Positions 36,646-48,176 of a stretch of 64,000 nucleotides of DNA are shown piece by piece (position 1 is the stretch's first letter; every line of letters begins with the position of its first letter). Where the stretch lies: positions 1,434,333-1,498,332 of the forward strand of contig VZRS01014475.1 in the NCBI GenBank assembly GCA_013398055.1. Reading direction: 5' to 3'. A program made the position numbers and the translations under genes. The notes under the pieces are model-generated. The model was not told the DNA's origin. It made no database searches and worked only from the letters and a program-made list of their open reading frames with translations. Origin of the DNA: Ifrita kowaldi. Taxonomy: Eukaryota; Chordata; Aves; Passeriformes; Cinclosomatidae.

Positions 36646-37684
36646 TTGTTTAAAGGTAAGTTTAAAGGAGGAGTGGTTGGCAGATAGCATATGACAGACA
36701 TCTTCTCAAAAGCCAGAAGCAAATATGAATAAAGAAGAGCAAAGCAATAAGATGGGAAGATTGCAGAGACCATTGGGACTGTGAGAGTCACAAAAATAAA
36801 TGGAAATAGAAATGTAAACCAGGATAAGACTGTGAAAATTTTAAAGATAAGGATGTCCTGGAAAACAAAATGCATTACACTGAGACCACAGCCATCCAGA
36901 ATGAATTTTCTGGAATGAATAATGGAGTTAAAAGAAAGGAGGAGAGTTTATGCAGCTTTTTGAGTACAGAGGTTGACATTCTTGGAAGTTGAATGGAAAA
37001 TTATGTTAATCAAACTCTTTGAGGAGATAAGTGACTCAATCCTAATATAGTGTGAATCCATTCTATAACTGGCATAGAGATTCAAACCTTAACTGAATTC
37101 AACTGATTTTTATCAGAAAACACTCAATGTTAAGGTATGCACTTATGCACTCTGTGGAAGAATATTCCAGTGGAAGTAATGAGCAAACTGTCGCCTGTTT
37201 CCCTCGCCTACTTTGCTTACAGGGTCCATCTATTTCAAAATATGCTGAACAACCCACGGGTAAAACTACATATTACTGAACTCTTGCTTTCTAATGTTCT
37301 GATTTCCTATTATGTTCTGCACTGTGCAGAATTCAAATTACTTATGACCTCAAGTGCTCCCTCAGAATTTATCAGCATTAAAGAACCAAGCTGTGACCTT
37401 TGGAATGGGTCCTGGATCCTCAGTATAGAGCTGAGCTATGTTATATGATGCAAGATTAGCACTGTGATAGTTTTCATGATATTTCATCTGTATCATGAGA
37501 CTCCTCCATTCAGTAGAGCCACACGGTTTCTTTCATCATCTGAATTACACTGCCACGTCATCTCTGTGCAGTTTTGGTCATCAAAGTTTTTTCTAATTGT
37601 ATTTTTCTTTTAATGTGATTGTGCAGCAATCATGATGTTAAACAGTGTCCGGTTAATAGATTGCCCTATTTAAGTGCATTTACT

Positions 37685-37702
37685 ATTGCAAGTGCTTGCA
37701 AT
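37685..37702. promoter_or_regulatory. Perfect inverted repeat with paired C/EBP-like half sites
   Basis: ATTGCAAG, a two-base centre, then CTTGCAAT. Each arm contains ATTGCAA, a C/EBP-like sequence. Binding is an inference; the symmetry is seen directly. Confidence 0.3.
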
Positions 37703-37782
37703 TAAAAGTTTATTTTGTAAGCATCCTTGACTGAGGATATACATGTTTTAGATTTGAAGATGTCGATGACTTTTCAGGCAGC

Positions 37783-37844
37783 TAAATTTACATAAGGCCA
37801 TAAAAATTTACATAAGATCATCAAATTTACATAAGATCATCATC
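37783..37844. repeat. About 20-bp tandem repeat, three units
   Basis: AAATTTACATAAG followed by GCCAT, ATCATC and ATCATCATC in successive copies. Three diverged units ending in a short CAT/ATC trinucleotide extension. Confidence 0.8.
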
Positions 37845-40800
37845 ATATACAGACCATCTCCACCCGTAGACTCAAAGCTCCCATGAGTCACAAAGTTTGT
37901 AATAAACTTTTGATTCTGCTCACAGCATTTTTTCCTAGATTTGCTGTTCAACAAAATTTGTATCACTTGTACTGTACCCAGAAAGAAGGCTGATTGATTT
38001 TCTGTTCAGGTCTCTGCAACTTCATCAGTCAAATAGACCAGAATAACTTTGTCTTGTACCTTTCCAAGCAGTTGTCAGTTAAGGAATGCCCTGATGATTA
38101 TCGTATGGTGACTGATTTCATTTCCTTGCTCACAGATGAAAACTGATAACATCTTTGAAATCTTTTTGCTAGGCTCCTCAAGTGCAGAATACTGAGCTTT
38201 CTTACCAGCTTGTGCAAATCTTATACTTTGAAAATTTTTATTTATCTGTTAGCTTTCACAGCTGTAGAGATACTCACTGATCTTGAAAACTCATCAATTA
38301 TTTGAAACAGTTTGTAATTATCTTGCACTCACTGTATACCAAATGATCATTGTGCTTATTATGTTAATGACTAACCCATTTTTTCCAGATGCATTGTCTG
38401 ACACTTAATACAAGCCATTTATTGAAATTGCAGCAGAAATTTAATTTTCTGACTACAGACCATACACAGCTTTGAATTCATCAGAAACAAGAAGACAGCT
38501 TTTTTGTCATCTGAAAACTGGAGTCATTCAGGCGCCTTTTTTAACAATTTTCTTTTATAAAATTTTATTGTCCATTGTTGTGAATAAAGATGTTTTTCTA
38601 TCCCTGCAGAAAAGTTGTACTTTATTTCCTTGAATTGTTTAGCATTCTGGAATGCTGGGCAGATAATATGAGGACTGGGTGGTAACTATGAATATTCTGT
38701 ACAGGAGTTAGACTAACCTGGCAAAAATATAATGACAAACAAACAAAAAACCCCATACTGAATCACTTGGTGTTTGGGGTTTTTTCTGCTTCTTTTGTCA
38801 AAACTGTTGTAAGAAAACCACAACAAACCCAAAGCCACAAACTGACACCACATTTGGCTTGTTTTTACTGTGCTGTTTAAAATCCTATTTAGTAATTCCC
38901 TTTAAAACTCTATATTTAGTGGATATATTAAAACATTGAGCTTTGACCCCCCAAGACAATGGTTGCTCTTTTAAGTCATGGCAGCAAACTATGAAAGTAA
39001 ACTAGGAAGCTATTTTGGACGTCTCTTTAGCCATTAATTTATATAAAGCATATTAACAATAATACACTGTTAAGAAGCAAAAAAGGTCTTATGAAACTTT
39101 TAGACAATGTAAAAGGAATTAAAAGGAGCAAGAAATATAGTAACATGCTGTTTAGCAGCATAATTTTTTGCACCTTTGTTCTGATTTAGTTTTCAACCAA
39201 TTCTAGTTTCTAAGGGATAACAAAAAGATGTAAACTGTAGGTCAAACAGGAAGCAATACAATTATACTATTGGTTCTGTTTCTGCAAAGCATTACATACA
39301 GATTAACTCTTAAACAATTTGAGCAGTCCCATGGCCTATTTCACTAGTGTTTAAGTATTTATGAATTTGAAGTAATTTTTAATAGCTGTTTCCACTATTG
39401 ATGGGGGTGAAGGGAGGAGGCAGGAGATCACTAGAGTTTCCCAATAGTTATATAGCTATAGCTATATATATGTGAAATCTCAACACATCTTTTTAAACTA
39501 CTATCACTGCATTAAAATTTTCAGTTTATTTTTTGCATTCATCCTTCAATAATTGCAATCATTTTTAGGGAAAAGAAACATACATTTAAGTTCCTTTTTT
39601 ACAGTACAATATAGCTCAAACCCAGCGCTAAGTATTTGCAGCAGTGTGTGTGGAAGTGACATAAAAGAAGATTACATATTTTGAAGAGTATTTTATTTTC
39701 GGGGAGGCTGTATTTATTACCTAACTTTCACTTACTTGTATGAAATAACCTTCTGCTTTGCATCTTAATTTTAAAAGGAAAGCAGAATCTTGAACAAAAA
39801 GTGATATATGACAGATTGTATCTAAAATGTAGCTCCAAGAGACTCTGGCTGGTGGGCACATCTTTGAATCCCTTAATACCTTCCTTGGATCTTCCCTTTC
39901 ACCTAGAGGGAACACTTGGGTATCAGTAACATCATGGCACCTAACCAAATATCAGCAATGAAATGGACAAATGGAAAAAAAGCAAGCAGTGAATGACTGT
40001 TTATTCATATAGGCCTGATGCCATGCTCGGGTCAGCCTGTGCAGGAGTCTCTGTGTCTTTCCACCAGTCCTCACACCGACAAAAACCCCAACTCTGAATC
40101 CAGGGGAGCAGCTTCTACACAACTTATTTTCATAAATCTAGACAGGGCATGAATAACATTTTGATGGAATCATTTAAACCAATGTCATATATTTGCCTGC
40201 ATCTTGTATTTCCATCTCTGTGCAAAATATCTCTATTTTAGGGCTATTTCTAATTAAGAACTAAAATACAAAGATTCAGTGTATGTAGGAGCTAGTCAGA
40301 AAGCAACTATAAGTTCAAATATCACTTTAAGATAATGCAGTTTTAATTTAATTTAATTGCTAGCGTAAATTTATTTCAAACCATTTAAATAACTTTTCTT
40401 CTAATGTAGCTTATATTGTTTCCTCATTTCAAATCTTCTGAAATCAGCCACCTTTTAAAGACACACATGATTTGTTCTTGTGCAATTCTGAGCTCCCTAA
40501 ACTGCCATTTTAGCTGCTGAGAATTAAAAACCTTCCACATCTTAAAAGATGGAGTGGGTAACATTTCTGTGAGTTTGTCTTAATTCTATTCCTTTGAGTT
40601 AGGGTGATTTCACTGCTAGTATGCTCAACAGCTATTCTCATGGAATTATGAAGTTGAGTTGTCTTGGCTGAGTTCGTTATAAGAAAATCAATATTGCAAA
40701 GTCCTTAACTGTTTAGAAATCTTGAAAATTACATGGTAACATGAAACATTTAGACCAGTATCCACATGAAAGTCAGTTTCTACATTCTCAAAATAAATTA

Positions 40801-41090
40801 CAACTCATCATGCACTTTCCTAAATAGCAATTACATGGGTCGGCTTTCTCACCTGTTCTGCCTTCTTTATGTTTTTATTTTTTTAGTATTCATAAACACC
40901 ACTTTGTAAACAGAAAACTGGGCATTACCATTTTTTTCTGTCTCTTTTTTTTTTATCCCCTCCAGGCAAGGTTTGTATAAGTAAAAGTTTTTTGGACTTC
41001 ATTTAAATATATGGCATACTTAAGGTATAGGCTTTTGCTATCAGGACTACATGTTTGAAGTTTTCTAAGGTTTTCGTTTTAAATTTCTAG

Positions 41091-41184
41091 GTTTTGGTGC
41101 TTTTAATGCCGTGATTGAAAAACATGCAAACAAATGGCAAATCAAACATTCAGTAGTATTACTGCAGTTAGAAAGACCAAGGCG
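41091..41184 (+). other. Candidate 94-bp internal exon (unverified)
   Basis: An acceptor TTTTAAATTTCTAG ends at 41090. The next 94 bases are open in one frame (entry phase 1, exit phase 2), reading FGAFNAVIEKHANKWQIKHS and then VVLLQLERPRR. The consensus donor GTAAGT follows at 41185. The peptide is hydrophilic and helix-prone; I do not recognise it. Entry phase fits the exit phase of the candidate at 12141-12210. Both splice signals are strong, but a single-genome view cannot separate this from a chance pseudo-exon or a non-coding RNA exon. Confidence 0.18.
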
Positions 41185-42529
41185 GTAAGTAGTATCTTTC
41201 TAAGGAACCAGCTGATACAGTTGTACAGTTGTAAAATGAGCAATTTTCAGGCACACTAACTTTCAACAGCTCTGGAGAGACAGATCAAATAAGCAGCTAT
41301 GTATAAGTTGAGAACAATAACATTAAATTTGGGAAAAGAAAGCACCAAGCCTCTCCACAACAAGGACAGAGACACAGGTTGGCATCTCCTTGACAATAAG
41401 AAGTGAGATGTCAAAGATGGAGAGGTATTTTTTACAAAAATTTTTTCACTACTAACTGTATGTCTAACTTCTACAGATTGTCTGCAAAAAATTATTGTGG
41501 TACACAGCAATTTCACTGGTTCAGTGTCTGTGTGTTAATTCACATTTCTGAAAGAAAATGATATAGTTATGCAGGATCCATGAAAACTAGTAGCTGAACC
41601 CATACCCCTGCTGAACCTTTCATCTTTCTGCTTGTGTGCATCCCATTATCCATGCTATCACTAAATAATTTTCTACCTCAAAGTGAATAATGAGCTAACA
41701 TAATTCACAGGTTGATGTTCCCAACCTGGTCTTGGATTGGCTTGATTATTTCTCTGCCTGTTAGAACCAGTGTGTGGCTCATCATAAGAATTTGTCCATT
41801 TTTCCAAACATATCAATTGCTCACGTAAAGGAACTATTTCTTAATGCAAACCTAACCTTGATTATATTTTCAGATATGCCCAAGCACACATTCAGTTTAC
41901 TTAAACGTTTTCAACTAAAATTCTACTATGGTCCTGCAGTCCAGTGGATCATCTGAATGATAGAGTAGTGAAAGGCAAAGTTTTAAAGAAATCTACATAG
42001 GGTAGGCAAAAAATTGTACATAGTAGGTACACATGCTGAAAATAATGAGCTGTAGGTGAGCTAGTGTTCCTTTCAGAACATCTTGCAAGTCTTGTGACTG
42101 GTTTGATGAAAAACATTGGATATCAATAATCAGCTTCAGTTAAAATAGTGTGAGTGGTGGGAATTACTTCGTACATGAATAAAAAAGAAAAATGTCCTTA
42201 CATTGTTATATACACTTAGATTATATCTAGTCTTGAATATTTGTATTCTATCCCTCTACTTAAAATGGTGAAAAGGTATGTAAAGGGTTATAAATGATGA
42301 TTGGGGGACTGAGGTGATACCTGCACTAGGAGACATTGAATAGACTATGACACTGCATCTAAGAAAAGAAATTACCAGAAGAGGGCATTATGGAGGTTTT
42401 ACACAGTGGGATGAAAACAAATAGAGAATGGTAATTTTTATTCTAACCATACAAGCACACAGCAAATAAAAGGGTCAGACAGCATGCTGGAAGCACATAA
42501 AAGCTATTTCAAGCAGCAAGCAGTCAATA

Positions 42530-42785
42530 GCTGAAGTCCTTGCCAAGATATTTACAGTCCAAAAGCATAAATAGGTTCATAAAAGATTAGATAAATGCAT
42601 GGGAAAAACACCCTAGAAACTGCTATTAAACACAGATCTTTCGGCTGAGGCAGTCCCTAAGCTGCAAATTGCAAGGATTTTTCATTTCTCTGCTGTTAAA
42701 AGGAGGTTTTCCTTAAGCAGTGCTGACCCCATTCAGAGGCAGGATTCTGGGAAAGATGGATCTTTAATCTGACCTAAGGCATCTA
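42530..42785 (+). mobile_element. Ancient CR1-type LINE, 3' untranslated end
   Basis: Plus-strand sequence matches the 3' end of old sauropsid CR1 copies. 'AAAAGATTAGATAAATGCAT' matches the 'AAAGGATTAGATAAATTCAT' segment. 'TTCGGCTGAGGCAGTCCCTA' follows, then 'AGCTGCAAATTGCAAGGATT', and 'AGGATTCTGGGAAAGATGGA' with 'TCTTTAATCTGACCTAAGGC' corresponds to 'GGATACTGGGCTAGATGGA..TTTGGTCTGACCCAGTATGGC'. Only the non-coding tail is left. The 5' boundary is approximate. Confidence 0.65.
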
Positions 42786-43740
42786 TACATATGTACTTAC
42801 AATGTCCTGAAAATCTCCAGCTCAATTTGAAACCATAATTTCGGCAAGTACTTTGATGTTCTGCCAAGCTCTAAACATTTTGTTAAAGTATTACCTTCTA
42901 CAGTAGCATTTCACCTTTCGCGCTGCAGAGTATTTTCCTTTTTTTCATCTCTATTTTTGGCTGAGACGCAGTTTACACTAAAGCAGAGGTTATGGCTCCA
43001 TTAACACATAGGTCAGTTTTATTTAAACGGCAGCATTGAGCCATGACAGGTGAGCAGGGTGCTGTAACTGGGTCCTTCTACTCGGTAGGATATACATTTC
43101 AGTTGAAACCTCTCAGTCAGTGTCATAATATCAAATAAGAAAGAATGACATCTAGCAGCCATCCTCATTAAATGCAAAAAAAAAAGACATCAAAAATAAA
43201 TGGACAGTTTCTCCACTGTAGGATTTAATAAAGTGAGTAGCACACTATTGAATGGGGGGAGGGAAAGCTGTCAGTAAATGTCTTTTCATATACATATATA
43301 AAGAACATTTCATATTTTGCAGAGGGAGACTATTTGAGTTATGAATTAAATGTTCTCACCAGGGAGACAGTATTCCAACAACTCCTAGCACAAGATGGCT
43401 GAAACAGATGTCCCAAAATTCAGCTGGATCTTTCTACTTTATGAAAGAAGAGATCTGGCCTGATCTGTCCAAGTGCTGTGTTGCCTTGGGGTCATGATTA
43501 GCTTTACTCATAGTTAGATGTCACTGTCCTGAGCTGAGAGTCAGCATGAGGCTTCATTTTTTCCCCCTTCCTTGTCCTTTTTGCCACAATATCTACCCTC
43601 GTTTCCAACAACAAAAAAACTCAGCATTTTTTCCTACTTGTCTCTAAATAACATTTTTCTGATAACAAAGATTTTTTGAATGCAGGGCAAGTGGTACAAA
43701 AAATTTCTTTTTACTGGCCCAAAAGCTCATTGTAGAAGAT
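42786..43740. other. Non-coding interval, nothing recognised
   Basis: Unique AT-rich sequence between an old CR1 tail and a tetranucleotide microsatellite. Confidence 0.5.
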
Positions 43741-43776
<36 letters not shown>

Positions 43777-43777
43777 A
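43741..43777. repeat. (GAAA)n microsatellite
   Basis: Nine uninterrupted AAGA/GAAA units on the plus strand, ending in GAAGGAG. Polypurine tract likely to vary in length between individuals. Confidence 0.95.
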
Positions 43778-44668
43778 GGAGAAACACAGGGGTAGTGAAT
43801 GCAGTAAGCTTTTGCTGTCGCAGTGTACAATATACTAAATTCCAGCTGAAGAAAGTCAGAATGTGCCATTAGTCAAGTATTGCCCATTTTTCTGTGAGGG
43901 TATGCATTTTGTTTGATGTCTCCCTCCCTTTCCCATCTTACAGAGCCTTGTATTGCTCATGGGGTGTCTGGACAATTGGTTGTGCTCAAGTCAATCACCA
44001 CAGGCTGTGCCATGCAAATAGAAGTAAATAATCAAAGAGCCAAAGGGAGCTGAGTGCTGAGAACTTGAATACAAGTTCCTGCTGAGTGTGTCACTTGGCT
44101 CACAGTCTTTTTGGCAGTGTGGTACTTTTCACAGTTTGTCCAGTCTATGAATTATTTGAGCAGTTTAGGTTAAGATTTCAGTGGAACAGTTTAAAAATGC
44201 AGTTATAGTGTTTAGGATATATTTTTTTTTATGTGGAGGAAGAGAAACTATCCCAAGAAATCACAATACCAAAGGACAACGTCATTAAAGAGAAAAGAGG
44301 TAAAAAATCTAGCTTTCCATATTCTGTTCAATGCCAATGACTGCTGTCTTTTAAACACCAGGTAATACTTCTCCAGAGCCTAAGTAAACAAAAAAGAGAG
44401 AAAATTAAAGTGTTTAAATATGTCTAACAGGAAAAGAAAGTGGTTTCATTAGTGCAACTCAAATAATTTAAATTAGCATACTAAAACATAACAGTTTATC
44501 TCAAAATTACCTATACTTTCAGAGAAATAAATTTACTTCTCTAGACTACAGAAAACATGTGTTGTATTTTCGACTAACATTTGCTTTTCTCAAGGCCCAT
44601 TTTGTAAGGTTAGTGAAAGCCATGTAGCCACTTAACATGCAAGTCATTAAAGCTGAATTACTCCATAC
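43778..44668. promoter_or_regulatory. Non-coding interval with possible enhancer-like motif group
   Basis: Around 43970-44040 several motifs lie close together: an ACAATTGG core, a CACCACAGG RUNX-like site, a perfect octamer ATGCAAAT (44012-44019) and an AATCAAAG TCF/LEF-like site. The rest shows nothing. Motif grouping is suggestive only; a conserved-element track is needed. Confidence 0.25.
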
Positions 44669-44779
44669 CTTGCCACTGTCTGTCCACAGCCTGTGAAGAA
44701 AGACAATCCAGGTAATTTCTGAAGACTCTTCACAGGGCAAGTGTATAAAACCGAATAGATCAACAGTGATCCTTGATTC
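44669..44779 (-). other. Candidate 111-bp exon on the minus strand (unverified)
   Basis: On the minus strand, a pyrimidine-rich acceptor (TTTCTTTACAG) precedes 111 bases that are open throughout (37 codons, phase 0 in and out): ESRITVDLFGFIHLPC, then EESSEITWIVFLHRLWTDSG and K. The donor is AAG followed by GTATGG. The frame stays open for a further 26 codons past the donor. I do not recognise the peptide. Length divisible by three with good splice sites makes it worth testing, but no second minus-strand exon was found to support it. Confidence 0.18.
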
Positions 44780-45364
44780 CTGTAAAGAAATTTGGCAACA
44801 CAAGGAAAGCGTGTTTATTAAAAGTGAGCACTGGGAAGACACACAGAGAACTAGGACGGATAAGAAGTACGAAGACGTTCCGTTAGCACTTCATAATCCC
44901 TTATGTCTTCTTAACTGTTGACAACCAAGTTGAGGTTGGGATGGTTCTTTGAGCTCTGACACAAAAAGCTGCCTTATTTACAACAAAAATTCAACATGCA
45001 TTTCTAAGAAAAATGAAAGATAAAAAAAAATAGAGGATACTCTCTGGGCTCTTATCAAATTAACTCTTGATATTTTCTTTCTTTTTTTTTCTTTTCTTTT
45101 TCTTTTTTTTTTTTAAATTTTAAATGATGAAAAAACGTTTCCAAATTCAGCATAAGATATTGAGGATTCTCCTGTCTCAGAGAAGAAGGATAAATACAGT
45201 AAAACAATAATCTCAAGGGACTGATGCTTTTTGAAAAAGCAATCTCACATTACCTGTTTTCCAATAAAAAACATTAAGATTTCCTTCTGCTGTAAGCAGG
45301 AGCATGCAGCAACAATCCCAGGCAAAGAGCTACAAGCAACTGATGTGTTTATTGGTGTGTAAAG
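44780..45364. other. Non-coding interval with T-rich tract
   Basis: Contains a CTTT-rich pyrimidine tract at about 45067-45118 (T runs broken by C). Otherwise unique sequence leading to the open stretch at 45365. Confidence 0.5.
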
Positions 45365-45546
45365 GTGGACAAGAGCGCGTCTCTAACCGGGTACTTCTCC
45401 CTGAAGCACAGCCTCTCCTTTTTCAAGGGGAAGCTGCCCATCGTGCTGCCATCTGGTGGCTTCTATTCCATGCAGCTGCCTGGGTTTAAACTTTATTCAA
45501 AAAGGGGCATCTCAGTGGGTACCTGTTTGCAAACTGCTTCAACCAA
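45365..45546 (+). pseudogene. Coding-like fragment: possible exon or gene relic
   Basis: In the frame starting at 45365, the 39 codons from 45368 to 45484 have G or C at the third position in 31 cases, in an otherwise AT-rich neighbourhood, and include CpG sites. This is the strongest coding-like composition in the window outside CR1 copies. The peptide runs DKSASLTGYFSLKHSLSFF, then KGKLPIVLPSGGFYSMQLPG. A plausible donor AAG|GTATCC follows at 45547. The left boundary (GTAAAG before GTGGAC) is a weak acceptor, and the codon bias ends after 45484. I cannot assign a family. It could be a true exon, a decayed exon or a small retrocopy piece. The other open plus-strand frame here has no such bias. 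Confidence 0.3.
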
Positions 45547-47631
45547 GGTATCCGAGCATTGGTTTCTACAAAATGATGTTTTTACATGAAACAGCTGACT
45601 GATTTCTTGACAGTTCAGTTTGGCACCTATGTAGAGGGCATGCTGTGATAACATTTCTCTAATTTTTTGAATGAGTTATTGGAGGCCAAGGTTGAAGGAA
45701 AATGCTGGAGAAGAAATTTGACACTTCATTGAGATAGCTGTATTGGTAACACTACTAATCTCCTGTACTAATGAGGAAAGCGAGGATAACAAGGATTAAG
45801 CAAATAGTGGATAAAACAACGCAGAAATTACCATATAAAAGCGTAAAAAATAATAGGGACATAAATTACCAAAACAGTATGTCACCCGAGACCTACCATA
45901 ATCAAGGACAGCCTGAGTCTGTGAGGTCACAAAGTACAGTTTATTCTGTGGGGATTTATCAACTCAGTCTGCAATTAGTCTTCTGTAAAATGGTTTTGTA
46001 ACTATTCTGCAGCACATGGACATCTAAATATGAAAAATATGATGCACCAAAAGGAATCTTTCACTGAGGTTTTACATATTTATTACTCCATTGATATTCT
46101 TACAAAGTTGTCTAAACAGTGCTGGTAGCTAAAAAACGTATGCATTAAAAATATTTACCTCTGTATTTTCAATAGAAATAGAAAAGTAATAGCTTTTATA
46201 CTATTTTAGTCTGATTTTAATAAGACCTCTACTCAAAAAGTGCATTCTATAAATGAATTTATTTCTGATTTATCCTGGACAAACAAAGGCGTAAAGAAAC
46301 TGTTAGCTTAATGTGAAACCTTGGTTAGAATAAAGGTGAAGATTATTTTTTCATTCACATTTTGTAAGTGCATACTGCCCAAGCAGTTTGCTCACACAAG
46401 GCATAGCCCTAATATTTTGAATGTTACTATGAAATCAACAACAGTTGCTCATTTTGCTGGAATAGGTGAAAAACAACGCTTTTTGAAGGTATTGGGATAG
46501 TCTAAATTGAAATAGCCTGTCTCTACTGCTGTATCATTTATGAAAGCAAACTAACAAAGTAGCCTATAGTTATCATGTGCCGTTCAAACCCAATATTTCG
46601 AAAAAGTGTAACTTGGTAACTTCATCTTCAATTTCCTCATAGAGCTCTGAACATCAGCATGCATCTGTCTATCAACCCCATTCACCGAGTAAATCCAGAA
46701 GAAGATAACCTTCTGTGTTAAACCGGGGGAAATTACGGCACAAGCCTTTCGTTCTGCCTTGTTACTGTTTCAGTTGCTTGGTTACAAAATGGTTGTCAAA
46801 AGATTAAGTTTGTAACTACTGGGATCATAGAACTCCAACAGCATGCAAAATAAAATATTTGCCTTGTTTTTTTAAAGGTAAACACTTTTATCTATGAATA
46901 TATACAAATAAGTTGTGAAGATTTAGAAAACTTGCAGGGGATTTTTTTTTTTGTCCCCTGAATATTATCGTAAAATGGTAATCAAATGCTGTTTTTGCAG
47001 GAGATATTGCCACCTTGAAAAATATTTCCTTTTTCACTTAGAGAAAAAACACTGTTTGGGAATGAGACTGAGCATAACACTAAAGAAGAGATAACTCTGT
47101 CAGTAGTATTTTCTGTACAGTTATCTGAGAACCTGAGATTAAATTTACGGAGATGCCTCTATAAAGGATAGAGTATGAATTGAAGGTTTTGAAAAATTAA
47201 TTTCCGTCAAAGTATATATCACAGATAAAATTTGTACTTCTAGTTTACTTTGAATTTAGTCCCATATTCTAAATGATGACATATTTTGATGTCATTGCTT
47301 ATGAAACTGTGTCATTGATTTTTGCTTGCTTTTAAGACCTTTATTTGTCCTCTGCTTTCATAAGGCTCACAAATTTTTTTCTTCCCTTCCCTGAACCTCT
47401 TATTCTCCTAAATTCAGTGACATAATTATAAATATAAATAGAAAAAGTGTCAGACAGCATTTCCTCAGGAAGTGAAGTGAGTTAATTAGAGCAAGACACC
47501 TTGGCAAGTAGGGGTTATTTTGCTACTAGCCATAGTTAAGAGCCCTAAAATAAAAGGATGAAATTGTTATCACCTATTCCCTTATCTTCTAGTAGGAGCA
47601 CATGGCAGTGGGTTTTGCATGAGGGGTATGG
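45547..47631. other. Non-coding interval, conserved-looking patch near 46.65-46.85 kb
   Basis: Unique sequence. The segment 46640-46840 is less AT-biased, lacks simple repeats and contains unusual CpG-bearing strings for this neighbourhood, so it could be a conserved non-coding element. No gene recognised. Confidence 0.35.
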
Positions 47632-47701
47632 TGAAAGAGGAGAGAGAAGAGAGGACAGAGAAAGAGAAGATGAAAGGAAGAAAGGAAGGAAGAAAGAAGG
47701 A
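47632..47701. repeat. Polypurine tract (GAAAG/GGAA-rich)
   Basis: About 70 bases almost wholly A and G on the plus strand with GAGA, GAAAG and GGAA motifs. Imperfect purine microsatellite; mirror-type symmetry could allow triplex formation. Short frames across it (94 codons plus, 61 minus) are composition artefacts. Confidence 0.85.
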
Positions 47702-48135
47702 TCGCCATTCCCGGCTCCAGTGCCATTCAAGCTGATGGGGAGTCAAGGGTCTGAGGGTGCCAGCCGGGTTTCACGGGTGTGCCTTTTTACAGACGAGTCT
47801 CCCCTGCCCCGGAGCTACGTTTCTTGCTTTCTAAGCAAGTAAGTTATCATTCACACTTCGTTCTCACAGACCTTTCTGGAAATGGGTCAGAGTGCTTTGA
47901 GGGTCTTTGGTGGTCTTGATACCCCATAATGAGTTTGCCTTTGCTCTACAGTCCATACTCACTTCTTGACTTCTCTCCTGCACTTGCACTGTGCTGAGTT
48001 GTGCTTGTCTCCAGGAGCCAGAAAAATGCTGCCCCACCTCTGTATGGTCCCCTTCTCCAGCAACATCGGGTTCTTTCTCACAGCGTGTTCTTGCCAGCAA
48101 TCCTTGTTTAGTAATCCATGTCTATCCAGTTATTG
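47702..48135. other. GC-moderate interval with a possible short splice-bounded segment
   Basis: 47762-47850 contains CpG-bearing GC-rich sequence. An acceptor (GTGCCTTTTTACAG) ends at 47791, and a consensus donor GTAAGT lies about 50 bases downstream. This could be a small non-coding exon; the reading frame in between stops, so a coding role is not favoured. Confidence 0.2.
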
Positions 48136-48176
48136 GATTATTATTATTATTATATGTTTATTTATTATTATATGTT
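48136..48176. repeat. (ATT)n and related AT-rich microsatellite
   Basis: Five to six ATT units followed by TATATGTTTATTT and a second shorter ATT run with the same ATATGTTT ending. A partial duplication of about 20 bases is visible. Confidence 0.85.

Larger units (their letters stand above)
36646..42529. other. Non-coding interval with small tandem repeat and candidate exon
   Basis: Unique AT-rich sequence. Inside it lie the inverted repeat at 37685-37702, the tandem repeat at 37783-37844 and the candidate exon at 41091-41184 (separate entries). A 103-codon frame at 37137-37448 and other frames have no support. Confidence 0.45.

Noticed and set aside
36441..36875. 144-codon minus-strand open frame, the longest in the window
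   Set aside because: Much of it translates the complement of the A/C-rich low-complexity block, giving runs of F, W, G and L. It has no domain or coding codon bias.
47558..47842. 94-codon plus-strand frame rich in R, E, G and K
   Set aside because: Most of the charge comes from translating the polypurine tract, so it is a composition artefact.
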